A stretch of DNA of 64,000 bases from JASGCK01 sp031538565 (GCA_031538565.1 JAVKLS010000021.1:76572-140571); one strand, 5' to 3'; shown: positions 42,670-51,782, counted from the first letter of the stretch. Notes: generated by a model not told the origin, from the letters alone. Made by a program: numbers and translations.

Positions 42670-44037
42670 TTAGGTGCGAGTTGATTTTGTATGCCGCGCT
42701 AGCCACTCCTCGAGGTAGTGGATATTAGTTCCGCCTTGAATGAAGCGTGGATCACTCATCAGTTCCGCATGGAGTGGGATATTGGTTTTAATGCCCTCGA
42801 CCACGGTTTCAGCCAGAGCGGTACGCATTCGTGCGATTGCAATTTCGCGCGTGCGCCCGTGCACAATGATTTTGCCAATCATGGAGTCATAAAAAGGAGG
42901 CACGATGTAGTTGGTGTAAACGTGCGAATCAACCCGTACACCAGGCCCGCCTGGCGCGTGCCACATGGTAATTTTCCCAGGCGATGGTGTGAAGTTGTAG
43001 GGATCTTCGGCGTTAATTCGCACCTCAATGGCATGGCCTTGATTTTGAATTTGCTTTTGTGTAAATGGCAACGGCTCATTGGCCGCCACCATGATTTGTG
43101 TACGAACAATATCGACGCCGCTCACCCACTCCGTTACGGGATGCTCAACCTGCACGCGGGTATTCATTTCGATAAAGAAAAACTCACCGTTTTCGTACAA
43201 AAACTCAAACGTGCCTGCACCTCGGTAGTTGATTTTTCGACAAGCGGCCGCACAGCGCTCACCAATTTTTTCAATCAGCTTGCGTGGAATATCGGGTGCG
43301 GGTGCTTCTTCAATGATTTTTTGATGGCGTCGCTGCATGGAGCAATCACGCTCACCCAGCCAGACCGCGTGTTTATGCTGATCGGCAATGATTTGAATTT
43401 CAATGTGGCGCGGATTTTGCAGAAACTTCTCTAGGTAAACCTCGGGATTGCCAAATGCAGCGCCCGCTTCCGCTTTAGTCATTTGCACCGCGTTGATTAA
43501 AGCCGTTTCGCTTTGCACGACGCGCATTCCTCGCCCGCCGCCGCCGCCCGAGGCCTTGATGATGACGGGATAGCCTACTGATTTAGCAATTTTTTTAATT
43601 GCTGCTGGGTCCTCTGGTAGCGCGCCTTGCGAGCCAGGCACGGTGGGTACACCCGCTTTGATCATGGCTTGCTTGGCCGAGACTTTGTCGCCCATCAGCC
43701 GAATCGACTCCGCTGTGGGACCGATGAAGACGAAACCGCTTTGCTCGACGCGTTCCGCAAAATCGGCATTCTCGCTAAAAAAACCATAACCTGGGTGGAT
43801 GGCTTCGGACTCGGTAACCTCAGCCGCCGCAATGATGGCGGGCATGGAGAGGTAACTTTTGCTAGACGGTGCAGGGCCAATGCATACCGCTTCGTCTGCG
43901 AGGCGCACATATTTAGCATCACGATCGGCTTCGGAGTACACCACCACTGAGCGGATCCCCATTTCGCGACAAGCGCGCTGGATGCGAAGCGCAATTTCAC
44001 CGCGATTGGCGATCAAAATTTTCTTAAACATAGCCAT
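42670..44037 (-). CDS. accC: acetyl-CoA carboxylase, biotin carboxylase subunit
   Basis: A 455-residue biotin carboxylase, the first half-reaction of fatty-acid synthesis. ATP-grasp signature KASGGGGGRGMRVV near residue 161, EKFLQNPRHIEIQI near 203, the GERDCSMQRRHQKIIEEAP block and EMNTRVQVEHPVTE near 290. Two starts are possible, ATG at 44037 (MAMFKK) and ATG at 44031 (MFKK, the usual family start). It follows accB by 14 bp. Confidence 0.96.
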   Translation of the reverse strand: MAMFKKILIANRGEIALRIQRACREMGIRSVVVYSEADRDAKYVRLADEAVCIGPAPSSKSYLSMPAIIAAAEVTESEAIHPGYGFFSENADFAERVEQSGFVFIGPTAESIRLMGDKVSAKQAMIKAGVPTVPGSQGALPEDPAAIKKIAKSVGYPVIIKASGGGGGRGMRVVQSETALINAVQMTKAEAGAAFGNPEVYLEKFLQNPRHIEIQIIADQHKHAVWLGERDCSMQRRHQKIIEEAPAPDIPRKLIEKIGERCAAACRKINYRGAGTFEFLYENGEFFFIEMNTRVQVEHPVTEWVSGVDIVRTQIMVAANEPLPFTQKQIQNQGHAIEVRINAEDPYNFTPSPGKITMWHAPGGPGVRVDSHVYTNYIVPPFYDSMIGKIIVHGRTREIAIARMRTALAETVVEGIKTNIPLHAELMSDPRFIQGGTNIHYLEEWLARHTKSTRT

Positions 44038-44051
44038 GAAGATGCGGCGCT

Positions 44052-44540
44052 TTAGGCGATTTCAAATAGGGGCTGGCCAAACTCTACGCCCTGGGCTGTT
44101 TCTGCCAACACCCGCACGATCGTGCCCGACTGATCAGCTTCTATTTCGTTCATGATCTTCATGGCTTCAATAATGCAAACGGTTTGCCCTTTCTTAACCG
44201 TATCGCCTACGCTGACAAACGGCTTTGCGTCGGGGCCAGACGCGGAGTAGAACGTCCCCACCATAGGCGACTTCAAAATATGATTGACGCTGGCCGCAGG
44301 AGCAGCAGATTGTGCAGGGGATGCGGGTGCGGGTTCTGTTGACGTGGGTGCTGGCGCTGGCGCTGGCGCGACAGCAGGCGCCGCACTGGCGTAATGGACT
44401 TGGGCATTGTTTGCAGGATTTGCGCCCGCGGGCTGACTTTTGACAATGCGAACGGTGCCTTCGGCTTCAGTAATCTCTAATTCCGCGACATTGGACTCGG
44501 ATACCAAGTCGATTAATGTTTTGATTTTGCGTAAATCCAT
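44052..44540 (-). CDS. accB: acetyl-CoA carboxylase, biotin carboxyl carrier protein
   Basis: A 162-residue BCCP. The N-terminal part has DLRKIKTLIDLVSESNVAEL, then a Pro/Ala-rich hinge (about residues 50-85), then the biotinyl domain with the biotinylated Lys in EAMKIMNEI near residue 125. It carries biotin between the carboxylase and carboxyltransferase sites. Confidence 0.96.
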   Translation of the reverse strand: MDLRKIKTLIDLVSESNVAELEITEAEGTVRIVKSQPAGANPANNAQVHYASAAPAVAPAPAPAPTSTEPAPASPAQSAAPAASVNHILKSPMVGTFYSASGPDAKPFVSVGDTVKKGQTVCIIEAMKIMNEIEADQSGTIVRVLAETAQGVEFGQPLFEIA

Positions 44541-44588
44541 ATACAGCTCTCCAATGCTTCGATGACAAAACGAAGAGTCATTCTAACT

Positions 44589-45152
44589 TTAAGTTACGCC
44601 CACTAGTTTGACGATGGTTTTTAGATCATTTGCTGTTAATTTCCCATCTTTTGTAAATAAAATTTCGGAATTTCTTGAAATGAGAACCGAATAGGGCAAG
44701 CCACCGCTGGCATTGCCGAGCGACTTGCTAACAACCATTCCCTCTAATCCTGCCAAGGCAATGGGGAATTGAATGGGCGTGATATTTAAAAATTTAACGA
44801 CAGATGGTACTTTATCGACGGCGATTCCAAGCAGTTGGATGCGGTTATCGGTGCTAGTGAATTTTTGCTGGTAAAACTGATTGAGCCGCGGCATTTCCTC
44901 TACGCACGGAGGACACCACGTTGCCCAAAAGTTAATCAAAAGTGGTTTGCCCCGATAGTGCGCAAGCGTCAGTGGTGCGTCGGTGGGTGTTTGCAGTGTC
45001 ATTGCCCAGAGCGCGTCTATTGCCGAGGCTTGCGAGGGGGCGGGAGGTTTTTTTCTGCCAAAGCGCAGCGCCAATGCCGCGCCAGCAGCCAATGCCGAAA
45101 GTCCTGCCGCGCTTGCGTACAGCAGTTGCCGTTTGGTTAAAGTTTGCGTCAT
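44589..45152 (-). CDS. TlpA/ResA-like membrane-anchored thioredoxin-fold protein
   Basis: A 187-residue thiol-disulfide protein. N-terminal anchor/signal (KRQLLYASAAGLSALAAGAA) and a periplasmic thioredoxin domain with WATWCPPCVEEMPRLNQFY near residues 80-98 and the cis-Pro region of GGLPYSVLIS. The ATG at 45152 was chosen; a TTG upstream would run into metH. It may reduce apocytochromes or other periplasmic disulfides; specificity is not evident. The start is within 14 bp of the metH stop. Confidence 0.87.
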   Translation of the reverse strand: MTQTLTKRQLLYASAAGLSALAAGAALALRFGRKKPPAPSQASAIDALWAMTLQTPTDAPLTLAHYRGKPLLINFWATWCPPCVEEMPRLNQFYQQKFTSTDNRIQLLGIAVDKVPSVVKFLNITPIQFPIALAGLEGMVVSKSLGNASGGLPYSVLISRNSEILFTKDGKLTANDLKTIVKLVGVT

Positions 45153-45165
45153 CGCCGTGTGTGCA

Positions 45166-47925
45166 TCACAAGATGGGGGCAAGCAGCTTTACCAACTCCG
45201 CTTCGCTTGCTCCTGCGCGTTTGGCGCGGTCTTGCAATTGATCGGCAGCAATTTTTCCGACGTTGAAATACACGCTGTCAGGATGCGCTAAATAAAATCC
45301 ACTGACGCTGGCGGCTGGCGTCATGGCTAGACTTTCAGTGATTCCCATGCCGATTTCTGCTACTTGCAGTAATTCAAACAGGGCACTTTTGGCGCTGTGG
45401 TCGGGACAGGCGGGGTAGCCAGGGGCGGGGCGTATGCCCTGGTATTTTTCGGCAATCATCTCTCCATTTGTGAGTGCTTCCTCAGGTGCGTAGCCCCATA
45501 AGTCAATGCGGACTCTGTGGTGTAAGCACTCGGCAAAGGCTTCTGCCAGACGGTCAGCCAGTGATTTAAGCATGATGGCGCTGTAATCGTCTAAGTCGTC
45601 TAAAAAGTATTTTTCCTTTTTCTCCACGCCTATGCCTGCCGTGACTGCAAATACCCCCACGTAATCTGCGCAGCCAGAATTTTTGGGGGCAACAAAATCA
45701 GACAAGCAGCGGCTGGGACGCATCACGCCGTTGACGGCATGGCGTTCGGTTTGCTGGCGCAGTCCGTACCACGTCATTGCCACTTGGCTGCGAGACTCGT
45801 CAGTGTAGAGCGCAATATCGTCATCGTTGACGGAGTTTGCTGGATAAAGTCCGACAACCGCATTTGCGGTCAACCAGCGTCCTTCGATCAAACGTTTGAG
45901 CATTCGCTGCCCGTCGCTGTAAACGCGTACCGCCTCTGCGCCCACAATTTCGTCGCGCAAAATTTCAGGGAAAGGCCCAGCCAAATCCCATGTTTGGAAG
46001 AAAGGCCCCCAGTCGATGAACTTCGCCAGTTCGCCCAGGTCGAAGTTTTTGAAGACTCTTCGACCAATAAATTTGGGTTTGGCGGGTTGGTAAGTGGCCC
46101 AGTCGATGGGGGTTTTGTTTGCACGCGCTTTAGCCAAAGACCACATCGGTGCTTGCTTTTTATTGGCGTGTTGTTCGCGCACTTTGGCGTAATCCGCGTT
46201 CATTTCGGCAATAAAGCGCGTTGCTGTATCGGAGAGCAAACCAGAAGCCACTCCCACGCTGCGGGATGCATCGGGGACGTACACAACGGGTCCCTCGTAG
46301 TGAGGCGCGATTTTGACCGCCGTGTGCACACGCGAGGTGGTTGCCCCGCCAATCATCAGTGGGATTTTTTTGATGCGGAAATAGTCATCTTTTTGCATCT
46401 CGCCCGCCACGTACTGCATCTCCTCAAGACTGGGTGTAATCAGGCCAGACAGTCCAATGATGTCGGCACCTTCCACCTTGGCGCGCGCCAAAATTTGGTG
46501 GCAAGGAACCATGACACCCATGTTCACCACTTCAAAATTATTGCATTGCAAAACGACGGTCACAATGTTTTTTCCGATGTCATGCACATCCCCTTTCACC
46601 GTCGCAATGACGATTTTGCCTTTGGTACGCACGTCGCGACCTGCGGCAACGTCTTGCAACTTCTCGGCTTCGATGTAGGGCAGCAAATGCGCCACCGCTT
46701 GCTTCATCACGCGGGCGGACTTGACCACTTGCGGCAAGAACATCTTGCCTTGACCAAACAAATCGCCCACCACGTTCATGCCGTCCATAAGCGGGCCTTC
46801 GATGACGTGTAGCGGCCTACCCAATTGACCACCCACGCCTTTTGCCAAAATGTTGCGGTACGCCTCCTCGGTGTCCTCGGTAATAAAGTCCGTGATGCCA
46901 TGCACCAGTGCGTGCGCGAGCCTCGTCTGCACGGGCACGGGCGCAGCTGGTGTGCCACGCCAAGCCAGCTTTTGACTCTCGTCCTTCGAATCGCTTTTGG
47001 CTGTATCAGCAATTTCTACCAAGCGCTCCCCCGCATCGGGACGGCGGTTTAGCACCACGTCTTCTACGCGCTCGCGCAGCACGGGCTCTAGGTCGTCGTA
47101 CACACCTACCATGCCTGCGTTGACAATGCCCATATCCATACCAGCTTTAATGGCGTGGTACAAAAATACGGTGTGAATCGCCTCGCGTACAGGGTCGTTG
47201 CCCCTAAAGGAAAAGCTGACATTTGATACGCCGCCCGATACCTTGGCGCCTGGCAAGTTTTGCTTAATCCAGCGCGTGGCATTGATGAAATCTACGGCGT
47301 AGTTGTTGTGCTCTTCAATGCCTGTGGCAATGGCAAAAATGTTCGGATCAAAAATAATGTCTTCGGGTGGAAAGTCCACGGTGTCCACCAGCAGGCGATA
47401 CGCTCGCTGGCAAATTTCAATCTTGCGCTCGTAAGTGTCCGCCTGTCCCTGCTCGTCAAACGCCATCACCACGGCAGCCGCGCCGTAGCGCCGCAGCAAT
47501 TTTGCCTGCTGTAGAAATTGCGCCTCGCCCTCCTTCATGCTGATCGAGTTCACAATGCCCTTGCCCTGCACGCAGCGCAGCCCCGCTTCAATCACGCTCC
47601 ACTTCGACGAGTCAATCATGATGGGCACGCGGGAAATATCGGGCTCGGAGGCAATCAGATTCAAAAATCGCACCATTGCTGCTTGGCTATCGAGCATGGC
47701 CTCGTCCATGTTGATGTCAATCACCTGCGCGCCGTTTTCCACCTGCTGACGCGCTACGGAGAGCGCCGCCTCAAACTCACCATTCAAAATCATGCGCGCA
47801 AAAGCTTTAGAGCCCGTTACGTTTGTGCGCTCGCCAATGTTGACGAACAAAGACCCCTCGCCAACGCTAAATGGCTCAAGACCTGACAGTTTCATGGGTT
47901 GTGCAATAGATTGCGAATTTGGCAT
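45166..47925 (-). CDS. metH: cobalamin-dependent methionine synthase, C-terminal subunit of a split MetH
   Basis: A 919-residue protein that lacks the N-terminal homocysteine-binding barrel of E. coli MetH. It starts in the folate-binding domain (VNIGERTNVTGSKAF near residue 28), continues with the cap and B12-binding domains (DVHDIGKNIV, the D-x-H-x-x-G motif near 455) and ends with the SAM-dependent reactivation domain (RPAPGYPACPDHSAK near 860). The homocysteine-binding part must be encoded elsewhere, as in other Burkholderiales. Translation is probably controlled by the SAH riboswitch just upstream. Confidence 0.93.
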   Translation of the reverse strand: MPNSQSIAQPMKLSGLEPFSVGEGSLFVNIGERTNVTGSKAFARMILNGEFEAALSVARQQVENGAQVIDINMDEAMLDSQAAMVRFLNLIASEPDISRVPIMIDSSKWSVIEAGLRCVQGKGIVNSISMKEGEAQFLQQAKLLRRYGAAAVVMAFDEQGQADTYERKIEICQRAYRLLVDTVDFPPEDIIFDPNIFAIATGIEEHNNYAVDFINATRWIKQNLPGAKVSGGVSNVSFSFRGNDPVREAIHTVFLYHAIKAGMDMGIVNAGMVGVYDDLEPVLRERVEDVVLNRRPDAGERLVEIADTAKSDSKDESQKLAWRGTPAAPVPVQTRLAHALVHGITDFITEDTEEAYRNILAKGVGGQLGRPLHVIEGPLMDGMNVVGDLFGQGKMFLPQVVKSARVMKQAVAHLLPYIEAEKLQDVAAGRDVRTKGKIVIATVKGDVHDIGKNIVTVVLQCNNFEVVNMGVMVPCHQILARAKVEGADIIGLSGLITPSLEEMQYVAGEMQKDDYFRIKKIPLMIGGATTSRVHTAVKIAPHYEGPVVYVPDASRSVGVASGLLSDTATRFIAEMNADYAKVREQHANKKQAPMWSLAKARANKTPIDWATYQPAKPKFIGRRVFKNFDLGELAKFIDWGPFFQTWDLAGPFPEILRDEIVGAEAVRVYSDGQRMLKRLIEGRWLTANAVVGLYPANSVNDDDIALYTDESRSQVAMTWYGLRQQTERHAVNGVMRPSRCLSDFVAPKNSGCADYVGVFAVTAGIGVEKKEKYFLDDLDDYSAIMLKSLADRLAEAFAECLHHRVRIDLWGYAPEEALTNGEMIAEKYQGIRPAPGYPACPDHSAKSALFELLQVAEIGMGITESLAMTPAASVSGFYLAHPDSVYFNVGKIAADQLQDRAKRAGASEAELVKLLAPIL

Positions 47926-48040
47926 TTCCTCACCTTACTTCTATCAAAAGGTGAGCGTGGTTGCTAGGGACTTGCACCCCAAGCCTAACAACTGTCTCAC
48001 TTGCAAGTGATTAGCTGCTGCAACGCTCCTTGGGATGGGG
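47926..48040 (-). ncRNA. SAH (S-adenosylhomocysteine) riboswitch controlling metH
   Basis: On the minus strand the leader has CCCAAGGAGCGTTGCAGCAG (48034-48015), then TTAGGCTTGGG, then CAACCACGCTCACC just upstream of metH. These match the three conserved blocks of the SAH riboswitch: CAAGGAGCG/CTTGG pairing and the GAGCG/CGCTC pseudoknot. The expression platform is readable: CTCACCTT (47955-47948) is exactly complementary to AAGGTGAG (47936-47929), which contains the metH ribosome-binding site. SAH binding should free that site, giving an ON switch. Confidence 0.85.
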
Positions 48041-48066
48041 GGATTTTAACGTGCGAAAACTAGGGC

Positions 48067-48465
48067 TCAATTGGATGCAGCCAGATGTGCCGCCTGCGTT
48101 GTTGCCATCATCGACGGGTGCAGCAGTCCTAGCTTAGGGGTATTGCCAAAACGCGGGTTGGGTGGCGCGGTAAAAAAAATGCTGTTATAGGGCAGGATCG
48201 TTGTGCGTTTAAAGTTGAATTTTGTGTCGTAGCTCAGTCCCGCTGCCACATAAGCCGCAGGATGCTTGTCTTTTTGAATAACGAACTCGCCAGTGAATAA
48301 GCGATCTGTTTTTTGTGATGTGCCGTAAGCAATACGGGCTTCAAAGGCGGGAGCATTCTCATCGAAAACAGCCAGGATTAATGCGGGACGAAATTTAGGC
48401 TCTGGCGTTGGATAAAAGCACCAAACAATATCTCCTGCTGTTGGCTCTGGCCACCAATGGCTCAC
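48067..48465 (-). CDS. PemK/MazF-like toxin
   Basis: A 132-residue toxin candidate. PemK/MazF-type N-terminus with AGDIVWCFYPTPEPKFRPALIL near residues 10-31, then AYGTSQKTDRLFTGEFVIQ and GLSYDTKFNFKRTTILPY near residues 78-95, which is the form seen in a PemK subfamily. Such toxins are usually mRNA-cutting RNases. The ATG overlaps the stop of the antitoxin gene (ATGA), the usual antitoxin-first order. The C-terminus is longer than in minimal MazF proteins. Confidence 0.82.
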   Translation of the reverse strand: MSHWWPEPTAGDIVWCFYPTPEPKFRPALILAVFDENAPAFEARIAYGTSQKTDRLFTGEFVIQKDKHPAAYVAAGLSYDTKFNFKRTTILPYNSIFFTAPPNPRFGNTPKLGLLHPSMMATTQAAHLAASN

Positions 48466-48791
48466 GAAGTAATGCCAAACAAGTTTGATTTAACCGAGCG
48501 GCGCTTGGCAGGCGACACTTTACGCATTTTTGCCAATTGCGGCGCTGCGAGGCGGTTGATTTCTGCCATTTGCTTGTCTGTGATGGCGCCATCATCAGGC
48601 TCGTATTGCGGTAGATGAGTTATTGCAAAGTTGGCAAGCGCAAAGTGGATCGCTTGTGTTTCATCCACGCCCAAATACGCGGCCAGTTTCTGAGTGGTTG
48701 TACGTGTCACGCCAGTAGGGCTATCAGCATTGCGATAGCGAAATGCAATCTGTGCAGCGGAGCGAGACTGCGGTGCTGTGACGAGAGGCAT
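48462..48791 (-). CDS. antitoxin of the PemK/MazF-like pair
   Basis: A 109-residue protein directly upstream of the toxin and overlapping it by 4 nt. RTTTQKLAAYLGVDETQAIH near residues 29-48 could form the DNA-binding ribbon/helix part, and the basic C-terminus (MRKVSPAKRRSVKSNLFG) could wrap the toxin. An AAAGGA site precedes the ATG. A perfect 7-bp inverted repeat upstream (48806-48824) is a likely autoregulation operator. Confidence 0.75.
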   Translation of the reverse strand: MPLVTAPQSRSAAQIAFRYRNADSPTGVTRTTTQKLAAYLGVDETQAIHFALANFAITHLPQYEPDDGAITDKQMAEINRLAAPQLAKMRKVSPAKRRSVKSNLFGITS

Positions 48792-48805
48792 GATAAATCC
48801 TTTTT

Positions 48806-48824
48806 AGATATCTATTTGATATCT
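48806..48824 (-). promoter_or_regulatory. candidate operator of the toxin-antitoxin pair
   Basis: AGATATC-TATTT-GATATCT is a perfect inverted repeat with a 5-nt spacer, 15 bp before the antitoxin ATG. The A/T-rich palindrome overlaps the probable -10 area, as expected for antitoxin autorepression. Confidence 0.6.
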
Positions 48825-48885
48825 TACCACGGCTACTTTTCCTCATCGAGTCTTAATCGGCGTTGCCATCATCGCCATCACAAAC

Positions 48886-49584
48886 TCACTTGGCTTTGAC
48901 GGGCGCGACGTAGCGCATCAAATCGACACTGACCACGCGCTGATCTGCTTGCAACTTCGTCAAAACGGCTGCAAGGCGACTCGGCGGCACGGCGGCATCT
49001 AGGTATTGACTGTTCACAAACAAACGCGACAAATCAGCATTGCCGGCAATGAATGCATCGCCTTGAGAAGGATCGCTGAGGACCACACGCACGCCCGCAA
49101 GGCGATAGCTTAACTGCCCCGTTTTGCGGTCTTGCAGGGTAACCATTTGACCAGCCGAAGGTAGCGCAGGGTCTAAGGGATTGGCGCCCAAAAGGTCTTG
49201 CTCACGCTTCTCGTAGCTCACTTTCTGGTCGCCCGTTAAACGCGTCGCAAATTGCAATTGTGCCGCCGCCGCCTTGTTGATCGCGGACTGACTGACCGCG
49301 CCAGAAGCTGAATCAGCGCCAGCGCCAGTAGCACCCACAGTTCCTGCAGCGTGCGGGCCAGCAGGCGCTTTCAAGCCTGCCTCGCCACCGCCCGCCCCAG
49401 TCAAGCCTTGGGCGGGCGAATCGGCAGTAGCAGAGTTAGTCGCCAAAGATCCAACTGCCGAAACCGCAGTCGAGCTTGATTTTTGATCAGCGCTTGGACC
49501 GTAGGCAAAATGCCACACGCCCCAAGCACCCAGCCCCAGCAAACCCACCGCCATCAGTTTGGTTTTTAAGGAAAGTGTTTTCAT
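48886..49584 (-). CDS. hypothetical membrane-anchored protein with Gly/Ala/Ser-rich linker
   Basis: A 232-residue protein I cannot name. The ATG at 49584 gives an N-terminal signal anchor (KLMAVGLLGLGAWGVWHFAY). A low-complexity Ala/Gly/Ser/Thr stretch follows (about residues 35-100). The C-terminal half contains LTGDQKVSYEKREQDLLGAN and DPSQGDAFIAGNADLSRLFVN, and ends with a segment (VLTKLQADQRVVSVDLMRYV) that could form a small beta/alpha domain. It sits 28 bp after the subtilase gene on the same strand and may act with it; that is only positional inference. Confidence 0.65.
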   Translation of the reverse strand: MKTLSLKTKLMAVGLLGLGAWGVWHFAYGPSADQKSSSTAVSAVGSLATNSATADSPAQGLTGAGGGEAGLKAPAGPHAAGTVGATGAGADSASGAVSQSAINKAAAAQLQFATRLTGDQKVSYEKREQDLLGANPLDPALPSAGQMVTLQDRKTGQLSYRLAGVRVVLSDPSQGDAFIAGNADLSRLFVNSQYLDAAVPPSRLAAVLTKLQADQRVVSVDLMRYVAPVKAK

Positions 49585-49612
49585 ATTTGTCAGTGGCAAT
49601 TGAGGGGGTTGA

Positions 49613-51757
49613 TTACATTCCGTAAGAAGTCAAACTGACATTGCTCACTGAAATGGCTTTCGTAGAACCCACATTCAACGCCTTGAAACTCCATGTGCTA
49701 GCACTGAGTTTTTGGCCATAAAAGGCATTCGTGAAGACACGCAGGGTTTGAGTCCCGCCTGCTGCAAGCAGATTGATATCAGCCTGATCAGCACTTGTAC
49801 CGTCAGGATTTTTGGCCGAAGCCGATCCTTGGTAAAAGCTGGTGAATGCTGGCAGGAGAATTGATTTAACCTCTCCGTTAGCATCTTTACTGAAAAGCTC
49901 TAACTGCAATTGCCCTATATTGAGAGGCGCGCCAGTATTGTTTGTAATCGTCACATCCATTTGCATTGTGCCGGTGTATGCTGTTGCATCGGTAAAGGCG
50001 TTGAAAGATTGCGTGAGGATGTAAGTGTTGCCCCAGTTTATCGCGGAGGTCGCCGCGCCAGCAGGCGTAGTTGTCAGCTTCGTGCTGTCAATATCCCCTC
50101 CTTTACGGCGCCCAATAATCGTCGAGATCGAGGCAAAACCTTTGGACATTTTTACGGCGGCGGCGGCATCAACCATACCGAAACCATATCGAGGATGGAA
50201 GTTAAAACCAGCTGTGTTGGTCATCCATGCTGATTGCAAACCGATTGTGGTTGACGTGGTTTTGGGGGTAAATGTAATCTCAGCAATATCCTTATCCACT
50301 TTTTTAGCCGTTTTCGCCAAAATAAAGCCCACGTCCTACCAAGTCAAATTGGGATTGGCTTCAAGCATCAAAGCCACAACACCTGCAACGCTAGGCGCTG
50401 CAGAAGAAGTGCCATTCATCTGGCCCGTGTAATTGCAATTGGGGTCTTTAGCAGATGTGCCAAATAAATCGGCGATGCGCTTGGGAAACCAATCGGCAAA
50501 GCCGCCTGCGGCGAAGTAGGCTTTCCAGCCGTTAGCGGGTCTGTCGACTTCGGTGCCATTTGCATTTTGCTTTTTATCGGGGTTGTCGGCACCTGCACCG
50601 CAGCCCGTGTTGTCTGTCGTCACCATAGCTGGATCCGTGCTACCAAACTCTCCGCCAAAGCCCGTCACCCAAGTCGCTGCCGAAGCATTGGAGTAAGAGG
50701 CCGCCTTGCCCTTGTGATTCATGGATGCAATTTGATACATATAGGGCTTGTTCTGATAGCTTTGGTTGCTATCGCCGCAAGTGACTCCGTCACTCACGGT
50801 ACCAAAGGCAGCCGTTAGCGCTGTATTTGTTGAACCCTTGTCGCATTTAGCCTCAACGACTGCCTTACCATCGCCCAAAGTCCCCTTTTGCGCGCTGTAT
50901 TCGTTACCCGAGGCCTGTAAATAAATAAAACCCTTACCGCCGCGGCCGTTTTTAACGCCATCTCGAGCCGCTTGGTGTCCCGCGGCTTCGTCAGTAGGAG
51001 TAGTAGGCACAGCGGGTGGCAATGCGTAATCGGATCCAGCACTGTAGTTAAAGATGCTCACTTTGGCATCGGTCAGCCGAGTACCAAAGGCGGTTTTAAC
51101 CGCATCGCCTTGAGCCAGCGCAACCGCACCAAAACGCAGATAGTCAGAGCCTCCGTTTAGGGGGGCAAGACCGATTAAGGAAGCAAATGGCGCTGTACCG
51201 CGCGAGCCCTTGCCGTTCCAACCCGTTGCCGCCGCAACACCGGCCACACCCGTGCCGTGATCAATTTCACTAGCGTTAGCAGCTGGACTTGGATCATTGG
51301 AGTTATTGGTGAAATTGAACGATTTATCTTTGACCACCCGACCTACCAAGTCTTCGTGAGCAATATCCAAACCGCTATCGACAATGGCAATCGTGACGCC
51401 TTGACCCGTGCAGCCTTTACCTGCGTTGTGCACGGATTTAACATTGGCGTCAATGCCAGCCAACGCATCGGCGTTGCCATCGGCAGACACTTCCTGCGTA
51501 GGCCCTGTATTTTCTAAATGCCAAGCGGCGCTATAGAACGGATCGTCTGCACCAACCGTGTTATTCGCGCCTGCAGGGCAATCGGCAATCACTGGGGTTG
51601 GCGGTGTTGGGGGTGTTGTTGTTTGTGTTGTTTGTGTTGTTTGTGTTGTTTATGTCTCCCCCCCCCCCCCGCAGCCACTCAAGCCAATAAGCAAGCCAAT
51701 AAGCAAGCCAATTAAGAGCACGCGCCGGAATGGATAATTTGTAACAAAACTTAACAT
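49613..51757 (-). pseudogene. S8 (subtilisin-like) serine protease lipoprotein, interrupted by two in-frame stop codons
   Basis: A single frame of 715 codons from ATG 51757 to the stop at 49613. It starts with a lipoprotein signal (RRVLLIGLLIGLLIGLSGC, lipobox LSGC), then a 13-G run and Thr/Gln/Pro repeats. The protease domain shows the catalytic Asp in IAIVDSGLDIAHEDL, His in EIDHGTGVAGVAAA and Ser in MNGTSSAAPSVAGV; the C-terminal part has a beta-sandwich/P-like region (TNNTGAPLNIGQLQLELFSK). Two stops break it: TAA at 51652-51650 in the first CAA-ACA-ACA repeat, and TAG at 50338-50336 in LTW-stop-DVGFILAKTA. Both are explained by one C-to-T change in a Gln codon. Everything else is intact, so the damage looks recent, or readthrough or sequencing error must be considered. 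Confidence 0.85.
51658..51670. repeat. 13-bp poly-C/poly-G tract in the subtilase signal region
   Basis: Thirteen C residues on the plus strand (G on the coding strand), immediately after the lipobox cysteine codon. With 13 Gs the lipoprotein signal and the protease are in the same frame; 12 or 14 would break the frame. Such tracts are slippage-prone and may serve as a phase switch. Confidence 0.7.
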
Positions 51758-51782
51758 ATTTAAAACTTTCTTTAGAGCCAAA

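Noticed and set aside
45739..46812. Long plus-strand open frame opposite metH (357 codons)
   Set aside because: Shadow of the metH coding sequence with His-rich, atypical composition and no recognisable domain.
50336..51652. Reassignment of TAA/TAG to glutamine, suggested by the two Gln-to-stop codons in the subtilase gene
   Set aside because: Other genes in the window end normally at TAA and TAG (for example nrdA, kdsA, lipB), and no other conserved gene has internal stops.
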